Positions 45,981 through 54,773 of a stretch of DNA of 64,000 nucleotides are shown in pieces. Positions within the stretch are counted from its first letter, which is position 1; the number at the start of each line of letters is the position of its first letter. The notes beneath the pieces were generated by a model. It did no database searches, was not told where the DNA came from, and saw only the letters and a list, made by a program, of their open reading frames with translations. The stretch covers positions 129,438-193,437 of the forward strand of contig NZ_GL876927.1 in assembly GCF_000192575.1 (NCBI RefSeq). The letters are read 5' to 3'. The position numbers and the translations under genes were made by a program. Source of the DNA: Novosphingobium nitrogenifigens DSM 19370. GTDB lineage: Bacteria > Pseudomonadota > Alphaproteobacteria > Sphingomonadales > Sphingomonadaceae.

Positions 45981-46403
45981 ATGTCCTCTTCCGGAAAAGG
46001 TGCGCTGACGCTGTTCGGGCTCACCGGCCAGGCCATGTCGGCCCAGCTGGTGCGGATGAACACCGCCGCGTCGAACCTTGCCAATGCCGGCACCGTCGCA
46101 AGCAATGCGCAGGGCGCCTATCGCCCGCTCAAGGCCGTTTTCGCGACCGTGCTCGACCGCTCGACCGGGCTCGCCTCGGTCAAGGTCCAGGGGGTCTACC
46201 AGTCCGGCGCGACCCCCGTTCGCACCCACAATCCCGACCATCCGCTCGCCGATGCCAATGGCGACGTATGGAGCTCGCCCGTCGATGAGAACGCCGAGAT
46301 GGTCGAGATGACCGAGTCCGCCCGCCAGTACCAGAACGTGGTCGAGGCCATGCAGACCGGAAAGCAACTGATGCTCGACACCCTGAGGATGAAGACCACA
46401 TGA
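45981..46403 (+). CDS. flgC: Flagellar proximal rod protein FlgC
   Basis: 140 aa. The N-terminal helix with RMNTAASNLANAGTVASN, VRTHNPDHPLADANGDVW, and the C-terminal ESARQYQNVVEAMQTGKQLM, all typical. Forms the proximal rod with FlgB and FlgF. Stop overlaps the flgD start by 4 bp. Confidence 0.94.
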   Translation: MSSSGKGALTLFGLTGQAMSAQLVRMNTAASNLANAGTVASNAQGAYRPLKAVFATVLDRSTGLASVKVQGVYQSGATPVRTHNPDHPLADANGDVWSSPVDENAEMVEMTESARQYQNVVEAMQTGKQLMLDTLRMKTT

Positions 46404-46672
46404 CCACCGTATCCGGCACTTCTTCGACGAACGGCACCAGCAGCTCGTCGTCCACTTCGACCACGAGCGCGTTCAACAAGCTGGGCGCGACCGATTTCCT
46501 CAAGCTGCTGACAGCACAGCTCAACCATCAGGATCCGACCCAGCCGGTCGACAACACCCAGATGGTGGCCCAGCTCGCCCAGTTCTCGAGTCTCGCCGCC
46601 GCGAACCAGACCAACACCCAGCTTTCGACGATCTCGGACCAGATCGGCAAGCTCGGCGGCACGACAGCCTGA
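46400..46672 (+). CDS. flgD: Flagellar hook assembly scaffold FlgD, short form
   Basis: 90 aa only. It keeps the conserved N-terminal hook-capping domain (LGATDFLKLLTAQLNHQDP ... DNTQMVAQLAQFSSL) after a Ser/Thr-rich leader, and then ends; the beta-rich FlgD C-terminal domains of the 220-aa family members are missing. Only 55 bp lie before flgE, so this is not a frameshifted longer gene. It should still cap the growing hook by its N-terminus. Confidence 0.92.
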   Translation: MTTVSGTSSTNGTSSSSSTSTTSAFNKLGATDFLKLLTAQLNHQDPTQPVDNTQMVAQLAQFSSLAAANQTNTQLSTISDQIGKLGGTTA

Positions 46673-46727
46673 TTTCTCCCATTCCCGCAAACGGCCCATC
46701 GTTCCCGCAACCGGAGAAGACCCCGCA

Positions 46728-47540
46728 ATGTCCTATTACACCTCGCTCAGCGGCCTGCAGAACGCCCAGACCGATCTCAGCGTGATCGGCAACAACATCG
46801 CCAACGCCGACACCAACGGGTTCAAGAAGAGCAGCGTCGATTTTTCCAACCTCGTCGCCGCCAGTGCCTTCACCAATCCCAAGAATATCGTCGGCATCGG
46901 TTCGACCGTGCAGTCGATCAACCAGGACTTCGCCCAGGGCGGCGTCAAGCAGACCGGCTCGGCGCTCGATCTCATGATCTCTGGCGACGGGTTCTTCACC
47001 ACCAGCTCGGCCGTGACGGGGCAGGTCTATTACACCCGCAACGGCTCGTTCTCGATGGACGGTCAGGGCTATCTTACGGACGGTAGCGGCAACCGGCTTC
47101 AGGTTTTCCCGACCGATTCGTCGGGCAACGTCACCTCGACCACGCCGGGCAGCGCACAGGTCCCGCTGACCAATGCCGCCGGTTCGCAGTTCTCGGGCGC
47201 CACTGTCGCTGCGGACGGCAGCATCAGCGTTTCCTATGCCGACGGATCGAACTCGGTCATCGGCAAAGTCGCGCTCGCCTCGTTCGTGGCGCCTCAGGGG
47301 CTCAAGCAGGTGGGCTCGTCGAACTACACCTCGACCGGCATCTCGGGCACGGCGACGTACGGCCAGCCCAGCACCGGCCAGTACGGCAGCCTGATGTCGG
47401 GCTCGCTCGAAGCCTCGAACGTCGACCTGTCCTCGGAAATGGTGAACCTCATCACCGCCCAGCAGTATTTCCAGGCCAACGCCAAGGCGATCGACGCGAA
47501 CACGACGATCAACGACGCCATCATCAATCTCAAGAGCTGA
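46728..47540 (+). CDS. flgE: Flagellar hook protein FlgE, short form
   Basis: 270 aa, against about 400 for enterobacterial FlgE. The N-terminal YTSLSGLQNAQTDLSVIGNN and NTNGFKKS-type segment (IANADTNGFKKSSVDFSNLV is within residues 24-43), the central GDGFFTT and RNGSFSMDGQGYLTD, and the C-terminal VNLITAQQYFQANAKAI are conserved. The size implies a minimal D1 domain without the usual D2/D3 insertions. It could also pass for a FlgG-like protein, but position after flgD and the two distinct flgF/flgG genes downstream support FlgE. Confidence 0.88.
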   Translation: MSYYTSLSGLQNAQTDLSVIGNNIANADTNGFKKSSVDFSNLVAASAFTNPKNIVGIGSTVQSINQDFAQGGVKQTGSALDLMISGDGFFTTSSAVTGQVYYTRNGSFSMDGQGYLTDGSGNRLQVFPTDSSGNVTSTTPGSAQVPLTNAAGSQFSGATVAADGSISVSYADGSNSVIGKVALASFVAPQGLKQVGSSNYTSTGISGTATYGQPSTGQYGSLMSGSLEASNVDLSSEMVNLITAQQYFQANAKAIDANTTINDAIINLKS

Positions 47541-47561
47541 TCGGGGACCGGGGGCTGAACC

Positions 47562-48305
47562 ATGGATAGGCTGATCTATACCGCATATTCGGGAATGTCC
47601 GCGTCGATGGTCCAGCAACGGGTGATCGCCAACAACATGGCGAACTCCCAGACCACCGGCTTTCGCGCGGAAATGCTGGCCGCCACCCCGGTCTCTCTCA
47701 AGGGATCGGGGCTGGAAGCCCGGGCGATGACCGATGCCGAAGTGCGCGGCGCCAGCATGAAGCAGGGCGAGATGACCCAGACCGGCAATCCGCTGGACGT
47801 CGCGTTCAACGGCGACACGATGATGGCCGTTCAGGCCCGCGACGGCACCGAGGCCTATACCCGCCGCGGCGACCTTACCGCCGATGCGAACGGCATGTTG
47901 GTCAACGGCGACAACGCCCCCGTTCTGGGGGAAAGCGGGCCGATCACGGTTCCGCTCGGCTCAAAGCTGACCATTTCCCCCGACGGGACCGTCCTCGCCA
48001 ACGACCCGGCCAATCCGGACCAGCCGCCCAATGCGGTCGGCCGGATCAAGCTGGCCTCCTATACCGGATCGCAGATCGAAAAAGGTCTGGACGGCCTGTT
48101 TCGCGTGGTCGGCGGCGGCGCCCTGCCCGCCGACGAGAACGCCAAGCTGGTCTCGGGCGCTCTCGAAAAGTCGAACGTCGATCCGACGTCCGTGCTGGTC
48201 GAAATGGTCGAGGCCCAGCGTCTGTTCGACATGCGCACCAAGGTCGTCTCGACCGCGCGCGAGAACGACGAGAAATCGACCTCGCTCATGAGCCTGTCGT
48301 CCTGA
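47562..48305 (+). CDS. flgF: Flagellar proximal rod protein FlgF
   Basis: 247 aa. The N-terminal IYTAYSGMSASMVQQRVIA and NNMANSQTTGFRAEM, the middle EAYTRRGDLTADANGMLV, and the C-terminal DPTSVLVEMVEAQRLFDM are FlgF/FlgG-family. The shorter N-terminal pattern and the position before flgG fix FlgF. Confidence 0.93.
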   Translation: MDRLIYTAYSGMSASMVQQRVIANNMANSQTTGFRAEMLAATPVSLKGSGLEARAMTDAEVRGASMKQGEMTQTGNPLDVAFNGDTMMAVQARDGTEAYTRRGDLTADANGMLVNGDNAPVLGESGPITVPLGSKLTISPDGTVLANDPANPDQPPNAVGRIKLASYTGSQIEKGLDGLFRVVGGGALPADENAKLVSGALEKSNVDPTSVLVEMVEAQRLFDMRTKVVSTARENDEKSTSLMSLSS

Positions 48306-48357
48306 CAGCCCGGCCGTTTCCGGCCTTTCACGCCCATTTCCCGACGGAGCAACCGCC

Positions 48358-49146
48358 ATGCCATCCTCCGCTCTTTACGTCGCACGCACCGGGCTCGAAG
48401 CCCAGGACACGCGCATGCGCGTCATCGCCAACAACCTTGCCAACGTCAGCACGACGGGGTTCAAGCGCGATCGTGCCAATTTCGCTTCGCTCGCCTATCA
48501 GGACGCGCGGGTCGCCGGGGCGCAGTCGTCGAACGAGACGACTTATGCGACCGGCCTCAATCTGGGCACCGGGGTCGGTATCCAGTCGACGACCCCGGAC
48601 ATGACCGAAGGGTCGCTGCAGTCGACCGGCAACGCGCTCGACCTCGCGCTCGACGGCGACGGCTATTTCCAGATCTCGATGCCCGGCGGTCAGCTTTCCT
48701 ATACCCGCGCAGGCAATTTCACCCGTTCGCCCGAGGGGCTGCTGGTGACCTCGCAAGGTTATGCGCTGCAGCCCCAGATCACCATTCCCGAAGGCGCAAC
48801 CGGCATCACCGTGGCGCAGGACGGAACGGTTTCGGCAACGCTGCCCGGATCGAGCCAGGCGACCAGCATCGGCCAGATCACCATCGCGAGCTTCACCAAC
48901 CCGGCCGCGCTCAAGGCGATCGGCGACAACTTCTACACCGAAACCACCGGCAGCGGCCCGGTTCAGCTCGGCATCGCCGGGCAGAACGGTCGCGGCAACG
49001 TGCGCCAGGGTTTCCTCGAAGCCTCCAACGTCAGCGTCGTCTCCGAACTTGTCGACATGATCGAATGCCAGCGCGCCTACGAGATCAACTCGAAAATGGT
49101 GAGCGCGGTCGACGACATGCTGAAGAACGCGAACCAGACGCTATGA
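48358..49146 (+). CDS. flgG: Flagellar distal rod protein FlgG
   Basis: 262 aa. Family hallmarks: ARTGLEAQDTRMRVIANNLA, NVSTTGFKRDRANFASL, the acidic GDGYFQI, YTRAGNFTRSPEG, and the C-terminal VVSELVDMIECQRAYEINSK. It forms the distal rod. Stop overlaps the flgH start by 4 bp. Confidence 0.95.
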   Translation: MPSSALYVARTGLEAQDTRMRVIANNLANVSTTGFKRDRANFASLAYQDARVAGAQSSNETTYATGLNLGTGVGIQSTTPDMTEGSLQSTGNALDLALDGDGYFQISMPGGQLSYTRAGNFTRSPEGLLVTSQGYALQPQITIPEGATGITVAQDGTVSATLPGSSQATSIGQITIASFTNPAALKAIGDNFYTETTGSGPVQLGIAGQNGRGNVRQGFLEASNVSVVSELVDMIECQRAYEINSKMVSAVDDMLKNANQTL

Positions 49147-49898
49147 GCATGACCGAAGGTCCATTCGACCACCATTTCATCCGCTCGGTCGCCGGGGGCA
49201 ACGCCGATCGCCCGCTCGGGATGCGCCTGCTTCTGCTCGCGCTGGTCCCGCCCGCGATCATCGCGCTGGCACTGGCCCTTCGCCCCGCGCCCGCCCATGC
49301 AGTGACCAAGCCGCGCCCCGGCTTCGAGGCCGTCCTGCCCAGCGCCCCGCCCGCCAATCCCGCAACCGGCTCGATTTTCAACGTCAACGCCGGATACGCA
49401 GGGCTCGTTGAAGGCACCCGCGCCCATACCGTGGGCGACGCGGTGACGATCGTCCTGGTCGAGAATTTCAACTCGTCCAAATCGGCGACGGGCAAGACGC
49501 AAAAGTCGGGCAGTTTCGCCTTTACCCCACCCACGAAGGGGCCCTTGTCCCTTTTGAGCTCCAATGCCCTTAATTCTTCAGGCGCGGCGGCGTTCAACGG
49601 TCAGGGGAATGCCTCGCAGACGAGCACGCTTGGCGGCAACATCGCCGTCACCATCGCCGAAGTCCGTCGCAACGGCACTGCCCTGGTCAAGGGGGAGAAG
49701 CGCCTGTTGCTCAGTCAAGGTGATGAATGGGTCCAGTTCTCGGGGATCATCCGCCTGGCGGATGTCGACCAGTACAACCAGATCCAGTCGAGCCAGGTCG
49801 CCGACGCCCGCATGATCTACACCGGCAACGGTTCGATCCTGCGCGCGAGCCGCGAAGGCTGGCTCGCCAAGTTCTTCAGCTTCGTCAACCCGTTCTGA
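49143..49898 (+). CDS. flgH: Flagellar L-ring protein FlgH, without a lipobox
   Basis: 251 aa from the ATG at 49143, coupled to flgG. Family segments AGLVEGTRAHTVGDAVTIVL, NGTALVKGEKRLLLSQGDEW and GIIRLADVDQYNQIQSSQVA are clear. The signal region (about 28-50, LLLLALVPPAIIALALAL) ends in APAHA|V, and the whole protein has no Cys, whereas most FlgH proteins are lipoproteins. The 27-residue N-terminal extension before the hydrophobic core is also unusual; an internal start at Met27 would give a conventional signal peptide. Confidence 0.92.
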   Translation: MSMTEGPFDHHFIRSVAGGNADRPLGMRLLLLALVPPAIIALALALRPAPAHAVTKPRPGFEAVLPSAPPANPATGSIFNVNAGYAGLVEGTRAHTVGDAVTIVLVENFNSSKSATGKTQKSGSFAFTPPTKGPLSLLSSNALNSSGAAAFNGQGNASQTSTLGGNIAVTIAEVRRNGTALVKGEKRLLLSQGDEWVQFSGIIRLADVDQYNQIQSSQVADARMIYTGNGSILRASREGWLAKFFSFVNPF

Positions 49899-49917
49899 AC
49901 CGAGCCGGACCGCCCCG

Positions 49918-51054
49918 ATGACCAACGCCTTTCCCTTTCCCTCGATCCGCCCCATCCGGCGTCTCGTCTCCGCGCTCGTCGGCCTTGCGCTGACGCTGGC
50001 GCTGGCGCCTCCCGCACAGGCCGACCGGGTTCGCGACCTCGGCGAGTTTCAGGGCATCCGCTCGAACCAGTTGACCGGCTATGGCATCGTCGTCGGGCTT
50101 CCGGGCACGGGTGACGACAATCTGGAATACGTCACCCAGGCCATGCGCGGAGTTTCGGGCCGGTTCGGCCTGCAACTGCCGCCCGGTATCTCGCCCAATC
50201 TCAAGAACGCGGCGGCCGTCCTTGTCACGGCCGACCTGCCCGCCTTTGCCAAGCCCGGCCAGCGCATCGACGTGACCGTCAGCACGATCGGCAAGGCCAA
50301 AAGCCTGCGCGGCGGCGCGCTCGTCCTGACCCCGCTTTATGGTGCCGACGGACAGATCTACGGCATGGCGCAAGGGAACCTTGCCGTCGGCGGCCTCGGC
50401 ATCACGGCCAAGGACGGCTCGCAGCTGACCGTCAATGTCCCGACCGTCGGACGCATTGCCGACGGGGCAACGGTGGAACGCGCGGTCGATACCGGTTTCG
50501 ACCATGGCGAAGTGCTGCGCTGGAACCTGTTCCAGGCCGATTTCCAGACCGCCGCCCGCGTGCGCGACGCGATCAATGCCCGCTTTCCCCAGACCGCCTC
50601 GGTCGAGGACGGCGTGACGGTCGCCTTGCGCCTTCCCGCAGGAGCCGACCGCCGGGCGAGCCTCATGGCCACCATCGAGATGATCGACGTGACCCCCGCC
50701 CAGGCCCAGGCCAAAGTCATCGTCAACAGCCGCACCGGCACCGTCGTCATCAACAGCGCGGTACGCCTGTCGCCCGCCGCGATCAGCCACGGCAAGCTGG
50801 TCGTGCGCATCGACGAAAAACCGCAAGTCTCGCAGCCCAACGGGTTCAGCAACGGGCGGACCGTCGTCACGCCGAGCAGCCAGATCTCGGCGAGCGAAAG
50901 CACCGCTCACGTCGCCCTGTTCAAACCGGGCGCCTCGCTCTCCTCGCTGGTCGATGCTCTCAACAAGCTCGGGGTCAGCCCGTCCGACCTCGTCGCCATT
51001 CTCGAGGCGCTCAAGGAAGCAGGCTCGCTCAAGGCGGAGATGGAAGTGATATGA
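49918..51054 (+). CDS. flgI: Flagellar P-ring protein FlgI
   Basis: 378 aa. A signal peptide (cleavage near AQA|DRV), then RVRDLGEFQGIRSNQLTGYG, VVGLPGTGDD and SPNLKNAAAVLVTADLPAF, all canonical. It forms the periplasmic P-ring around the rod with help from FlgA. Stop overlaps the flgJ start by 4 bp. Confidence 0.97.
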   Translation: MTNAFPFPSIRPIRRLVSALVGLALTLALAPPAQADRVRDLGEFQGIRSNQLTGYGIVVGLPGTGDDNLEYVTQAMRGVSGRFGLQLPPGISPNLKNAAAVLVTADLPAFAKPGQRIDVTVSTIGKAKSLRGGALVLTPLYGADGQIYGMAQGNLAVGGLGITAKDGSQLTVNVPTVGRIADGATVERAVDTGFDHGEVLRWNLFQADFQTAARVRDAINARFPQTASVEDGVTVALRLPAGADRRASLMATIEMIDVTPAQAQAKVIVNSRTGTVVINSAVRLSPAAISHGKLVVRIDEKPQVSQPNGFSNGRTVVTPSSQISASESTAHVALFKPGASLSSLVDALNKLGVSPSDLVAILEALKEAGSLKAEMEVI

Positions 51055-51419
51055 CGAGCACCTCGATCCCATCGACTGCGGTTGCCGCCGCAACCGTCCC
51101 CACCACGTCGGCCACATCGGGCGATCAGTCCAAGCTGCATCAGGCCGCACAGGCGTTCGAGGCGATCTTCGTCCGCCAGATGCTCGCGAGCGCCCGCCAG
51201 ACCAATTTCGGCGACGACCTGTGGGGCAATGATCAGGGCAACGACACGTTCACCGCGATGCGGGACGAACGCTTTGCCGACATCGCTGCCAAGTCGGGGG
51301 CCTTTGGCCTTGCCCATCAGATCGAAACCCAGCTCGCGCCGAAAACGGCGTCCTCCAATGCCGATGCCACGACCAGCACCGGAACCGCCGCGCAGCTTGC
51401 CGCCGCAGCAAAGGGATAA
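51051..51419 (+). CDS. flgJ: Flagellar rod-binding protein FlgJ (N-terminal type)
   Basis: 122 aa. Contains only the rod-binding domain (LHQAAQAFEAIFVRQMLASA ... FTAMRDERFADIAAKSGAFG), followed by a Ser/Thr/Ala tail. The muramidase half found in enterobacterial FlgJ is missing; that activity probably comes from the separate transglycosylase at 41579-42550. Confidence 0.9.
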   Translation: MTSTSIPSTAVAAATVPTTSATSGDQSKLHQAAQAFEAIFVRQMLASARQTNFGDDLWGNDQGNDTFTAMRDERFADIAAKSGAFGLAHQIETQLAPKTASSNADATTSTGTAAQLAAAAKG

Positions 51420-51425
51420 TCCGCG

Positions 51426-52790
51426 ATGACCAGCAATCTTCTCTCGATCGGGGCAAGCGGGGCACGCGCGGCGCAGATCGCGCTCGACGTCACCGGCCAG
51501 AACATCGCCAATGCCTCGACCGACGGCTATGTCCGCCGCGCCGCCAACAATGTCGAACTGGTCTCGCCCAGCGGCTGGAGCGCGCCCAACGACATCTCGC
51601 TTGCCGGGGTGACCGTCTCGGGCATCACCCGCAATGCCGACATCTATACCCAGGCCGAAGTGCGCCGCACCGCATCGGACACTGCGCGCGGGAATGCCAC
51701 TGTCACCGGTCTCACCAATGTCGAAACGGCGGTCGAGAACTCGGGCGTTTTCACCACCATCGGCAATTTCCAGAACGCGCTGACTTCGCTCAAGCAAACC
51801 CCCAACGACACCTCGTTGCGCGCGGCGGTGATGCAGGCAGGCTCGGCCATGACCAGCGCGTTCCAGATCGCCGCGACCAGCCTTTCCTCGACGCAGCAGG
51901 ATCTCCAGGGCGAGATCGGCGACGGCGTCAGCCAGGTCAACACGCTCGCCTCGCAGCTCGCGACGATCAATCTCAAGCTCTCGACGACCGCCAGCGCCGC
52001 CTCCGCCGATGCGGGCAGCCTTACCACCAGCGACCGCGCCAGCCTGATGGACAAGCGCGACCAACTGCTCGGCCAGATCAGCCAATATGCCAATGTCGCT
52101 ACCACGCTGAACAGCGACGGCAGCGCCAACGTCAATCTGGGCGGCGTCAGCGGTCCGCCGCTCGTCACCGGGGCGACCACCAACACGCTGTCGTCGACCA
52201 CGGCCAGCGACGGCACCGTCTCGCTTGCCATGGGAACCGCGCCGGTCACGCTGTCGGGCGGGTCAATTGCCGGGCAGCAGGCCTCGCTGACCAAGCTCAA
52301 CCAGATCAGCACCGATCTCGACAGCCTTGCCGCGACGATCGCCAATACCGTCAACACGCAGCAGGCGAACGGAGCCGACCTCTCGGGTACGACCGGGGCC
52401 GCCCTGTTTTCGGGAACGACGGCGGCCACGCTGTCGATGGCAACCACCGACGGCAGCAAGATCGCGGCGGCAGCAGCAGGCTCTGTGGCCAACAGCAACG
52501 ACGCGACCAATCTCACCGCGCTGTCGAGCGCCCTGTCCACGGCGAACCCGGCCGGGACGATGAACAACATCCTCTACGACATCTCGGGCTCGGTAAAGAC
52601 CGCGACGACGACACGCGACACGCTCAAGACTTTGTCGGACGCGGCGGCGGCCAGCCTCTCTTCATCCGCAGGTGTCGATCTCAACACCGAGGCCGTCAAT
52701 CTCGTCCGGTTTCAGCAGGCGTTCCAGGCCTCCGGCAAAGTCATGCAGACCGCGTCGGATATTTTCACGACCATGCTCAATCTCAAATAG
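51426..52790 (+). CDS. flgK: Flagellar hook-associated protein 1 (FlgK)
   Basis: 454 aa. The N-terminal GASGARAAQIALDVTGQNIA and NASTDGYVRR-type segment, a Thr/Ser/Ala-rich middle, and the C-terminal VDLNTEAVNLVRFQQAFQAS typical of HAP1. Forms the hook-filament junction with FlgL. Shorter than the 550-aa enterobacterial form. Followed by a 129-bp gap with a strong hairpin before flgL. Confidence 0.93.
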   Translation: MTSNLLSIGASGARAAQIALDVTGQNIANASTDGYVRRAANNVELVSPSGWSAPNDISLAGVTVSGITRNADIYTQAEVRRTASDTARGNATVTGLTNVETAVENSGVFTTIGNFQNALTSLKQTPNDTSLRAAVMQAGSAMTSAFQIAATSLSSTQQDLQGEIGDGVSQVNTLASQLATINLKLSTTASAASADAGSLTTSDRASLMDKRDQLLGQISQYANVATTLNSDGSANVNLGGVSGPPLVTGATTNTLSSTTASDGTVSLAMGTAPVTLSGGSIAGQQASLTKLNQISTDLDSLAATIANTVNTQQANGADLSGTTGAALFSGTTAATLSMATTDGSKIAAAAAGSVANSNDATNLTALSSALSTANPAGTMNNILYDISGSVKTATTTRDTLKTLSDAAAASLSSSAGVDLNTEAVNLVRFQQAFQASGKVMQTASDIFTTMLNLK

Positions 52791-52826
52791 ATTCCGTCGT
52801 TCTTATACTCAAAGCCCGCAGGGATC

Positions 52827-52902
52827 GTCTCGGCGGGCCCGGTATGAGCCCCCGCGACGCATGAGCGATGGGCATCGCCCGACGGGTTCGTCCCGCCGAG
52901 AC
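52827..52902 (+). ncRNA. Structured RNA element between flgK and flgL (candidate)
   Basis: GTCTCGGCGGG (52827-52837) pairs perfectly with CCCGCCGAGAC (52892-52902), enclosing further hairpins GCGAT/ATCGC (52865-52877) and GACG/CGTC (52881-52892). The result is a multi-branched fold ending 17 nt before the flgL start. It could be a processing or stability element or a translational control leader. It is not followed by a T tract, so it is not a simple terminator. Confidence 0.5.
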
Positions 52903-52919
52903 CCAGAATTAGGTGTGCC

Positions 52920-53843
52920 ATGACCATTTCGACCACCAGCACGCAGACGTTCTTCACCAATTCGGCCCAGCAGCTGGCATCGCTCCAGTCGCAGGCGAAC
53001 GACGTGCAGACCTCGATCTCCACGGGCAGCAAGTTCAGCACCGCCTCGCAGGACCCGCTTGCGGCTTCGCAAATGCGCATGCTCTCGCTGCAGGACAATG
53101 CGGCAACGGTCGATGCAGCCTCTGCGAGCAAGGCGACGACCGATTTGAAGCTCGCGGATTCGGCCATGACGCAGATGGTCAACGACATCGCCCGCGCGCA
53201 ACAGCTGGCGACCCAGGCCGCCAACGGCGCCCTGTCGGATACCGAACGTGCGTCGATCGGCAACGAACTGGCGCAGATCCATACCGATCTCGTCGGGCTT
53301 GCCAATTCGCGCGACAGCGACGGCAATGCGCTGTTCGGCGGCGGAGCGCAGGGCAAGGCCTATACGCTCGATGCCAGCGGCAACGCGACCTACGCAGGCA
53401 ATGCCCAGGCCCAGTCGCTGTCGATCGGCGGCGGGCAGAGCGTACAGCGCAGCGTGACCGGTCCCGAAATGCTCTCGTTCAAGGATTCGAGCGGGAACAC
53501 CACCGACCTTCTCACCGTGGTCAAATCGCTCGCCGACACGCTCAAGGCCGGAGGCACCGGATCGCAGGCCGCCGCGAACGGCGCGCTGACCTCGCTGTCG
53601 ACGGCGCTCGACACGATGAGCACGGCCCAGACCGTGGTCGGCTCTCGCGAATCCTGGATCGCGCTCAATACCCAGAACCAGACCGCGATGAACGAAGCCC
53701 GGGCCAAGACCGAATCGACCGTCGGGGACACCGACGTCTCGGCCGCAGCGATCAAGCTGCAGCAGCTCACCACCGCGCTTCAGGCGAGCCAGGCCAGCTT
53801 TATGCGCCTGTCGTCGCTGTCGCTGTTCGACGTGCTCAAATAA
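52920..53843 (+). CDS. flgL: Flagellar hook-associated protein 3 (FlgL)
   Basis: 307 aa. Flagellin-like N-terminus (ASLQSQANDVQTSISTGSKF, ASQDPLAASQMRML) and C-terminus with coiled-coil helices, as in HAP3. The middle GLANSRDSDGNALFGGGAQG resembles other FlgL. It completes the hook-filament junction. Confidence 0.92.
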   Translation: MTISTTSTQTFFTNSAQQLASLQSQANDVQTSISTGSKFSTASQDPLAASQMRMLSLQDNAATVDAASASKATTDLKLADSAMTQMVNDIARAQQLATQAANGALSDTERASIGNELAQIHTDLVGLANSRDSDGNALFGGGAQGKAYTLDASGNATYAGNAQAQSLSIGGGQSVQRSVTGPEMLSFKDSSGNTTDLLTVVKSLADTLKAGGTGSQAAANGALTSLSTALDTMSTAQTVVGSRESWIALNTQNQTAMNEARAKTESTVGDTDVSAAAIKLQQLTTALQASQASFMRLSSLSLFDVLK

Positions 53844-53881
53844 GCGGCCCCGCGCGCCGCCAGCAATAGACGGGAAGATCC

Positions 53882-54745
53882 ATGTATCAGGGGATCGGCA
53901 TTGTCGTTCTGATCGTCATGGTTTTCGGGGGGTTTGCCTTTACCGGCGGCGCCCTGGGACCGGTGATGGAAGCGATTCCGCACGAACTGCTCATCATCGG
54001 CGGCGCCGCGATCGGCGCCACGATCACCGGCAACTCCCTGCACGAGCTCAAGGGCATCGGCGCGGGGCTGGGCAAAGTGTTCAAGGGGCCCAAGCACAAC
54101 AAGCAGGACCATGTCGACGCGATCGTCCTGTCGACCAAGCTGATGAAGATCCTGCGCAGCGATGGGCCGGTGGCGCTGGAAAGCCATGTCACCGATCCCA
54201 AGACCTCGACGATCTTTGCCGAATTTCCGCGCATTCTCGGAAACAAGGCGCTCGTCTCGCTGATCTGCGATACCTTGACGCTGATCGTGGTGTCCTCGGG
54301 CACTCTGGAAGTCCATGCCGTCGAGGACGTGATGGACCATGCGATGAAGACGCATTTCCATGAGGAATCCGAAGCCCAGCACGCATTGCAGGGCCTGTCC
54401 GACGCTCTTCCCGCGTTGGGGATCGTCGCGGCCGTGCTCGGCGTCGTCAAGACCATGGGCTCGATCGACAAGCCCCCGACGATTCTGGGCGCGATGATCG
54501 GTTCGGCGCTGGTCGGGACATTCATGGGCATTCTGCTGGCCTACGGCATCGTCGCCCCGCTTGCCGGACGCCTCAAGCAGGTACTCGATCAGGACGAGAT
54601 GATCTTTCAGGCCGTCAAGCAGGTCATCGTCGCCTCGCTGCACGGATGGCCGCAACCGCTGGTCGTCGAAAGCGCCCGCTCGGGTCTGGGCCATGCCTTC
54701 CGCCCCGGACTGTCCGAACTGCTCGACGCCCTGCGCGGTCGCTGA
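53882..54745 (+). CDS. motA: Flagellar stator protein MotA
   Basis: 287 aa, full length. Four transmembrane helices: IGIVVLIVMVFGGFAFTG, HELLIIGGAAIGATITG, ALPALGIVAAVLGVVKTMG, and IGSALVGTFMGILLAYG. The cytosolic loop has the charged torque segment (SDGPVALESHVTDPKTS). Pairs with MotB as the proton channel. Lies downstream of flgL in the same direction, 28 nt before motB. Confidence 0.96.
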   Translation: MYQGIGIVVLIVMVFGGFAFTGGALGPVMEAIPHELLIIGGAAIGATITGNSLHELKGIGAGLGKVFKGPKHNKQDHVDAIVLSTKLMKILRSDGPVALESHVTDPKTSTIFAEFPRILGNKALVSLICDTLTLIVVSSGTLEVHAVEDVMDHAMKTHFHEESEAQHALQGLSDALPALGIVAAVLGVVKTMGSIDKPPTILGAMIGSALVGTFMGILLAYGIVAPLAGRLKQVLDQDEMIFQAVKQVIVASLHGWPQPLVVESARSGLGHAFRPGLSELLDALRGR

Positions 54746-54773
54746 GCCCAAGCCAGGATAAAGGACCCTCGCC

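Noticed and set aside
46400..46727. Frameshifted full-length flgD
   Set aside because: Only 55 bp separate the flgD stop from flgE, so no room exists for the missing domains.
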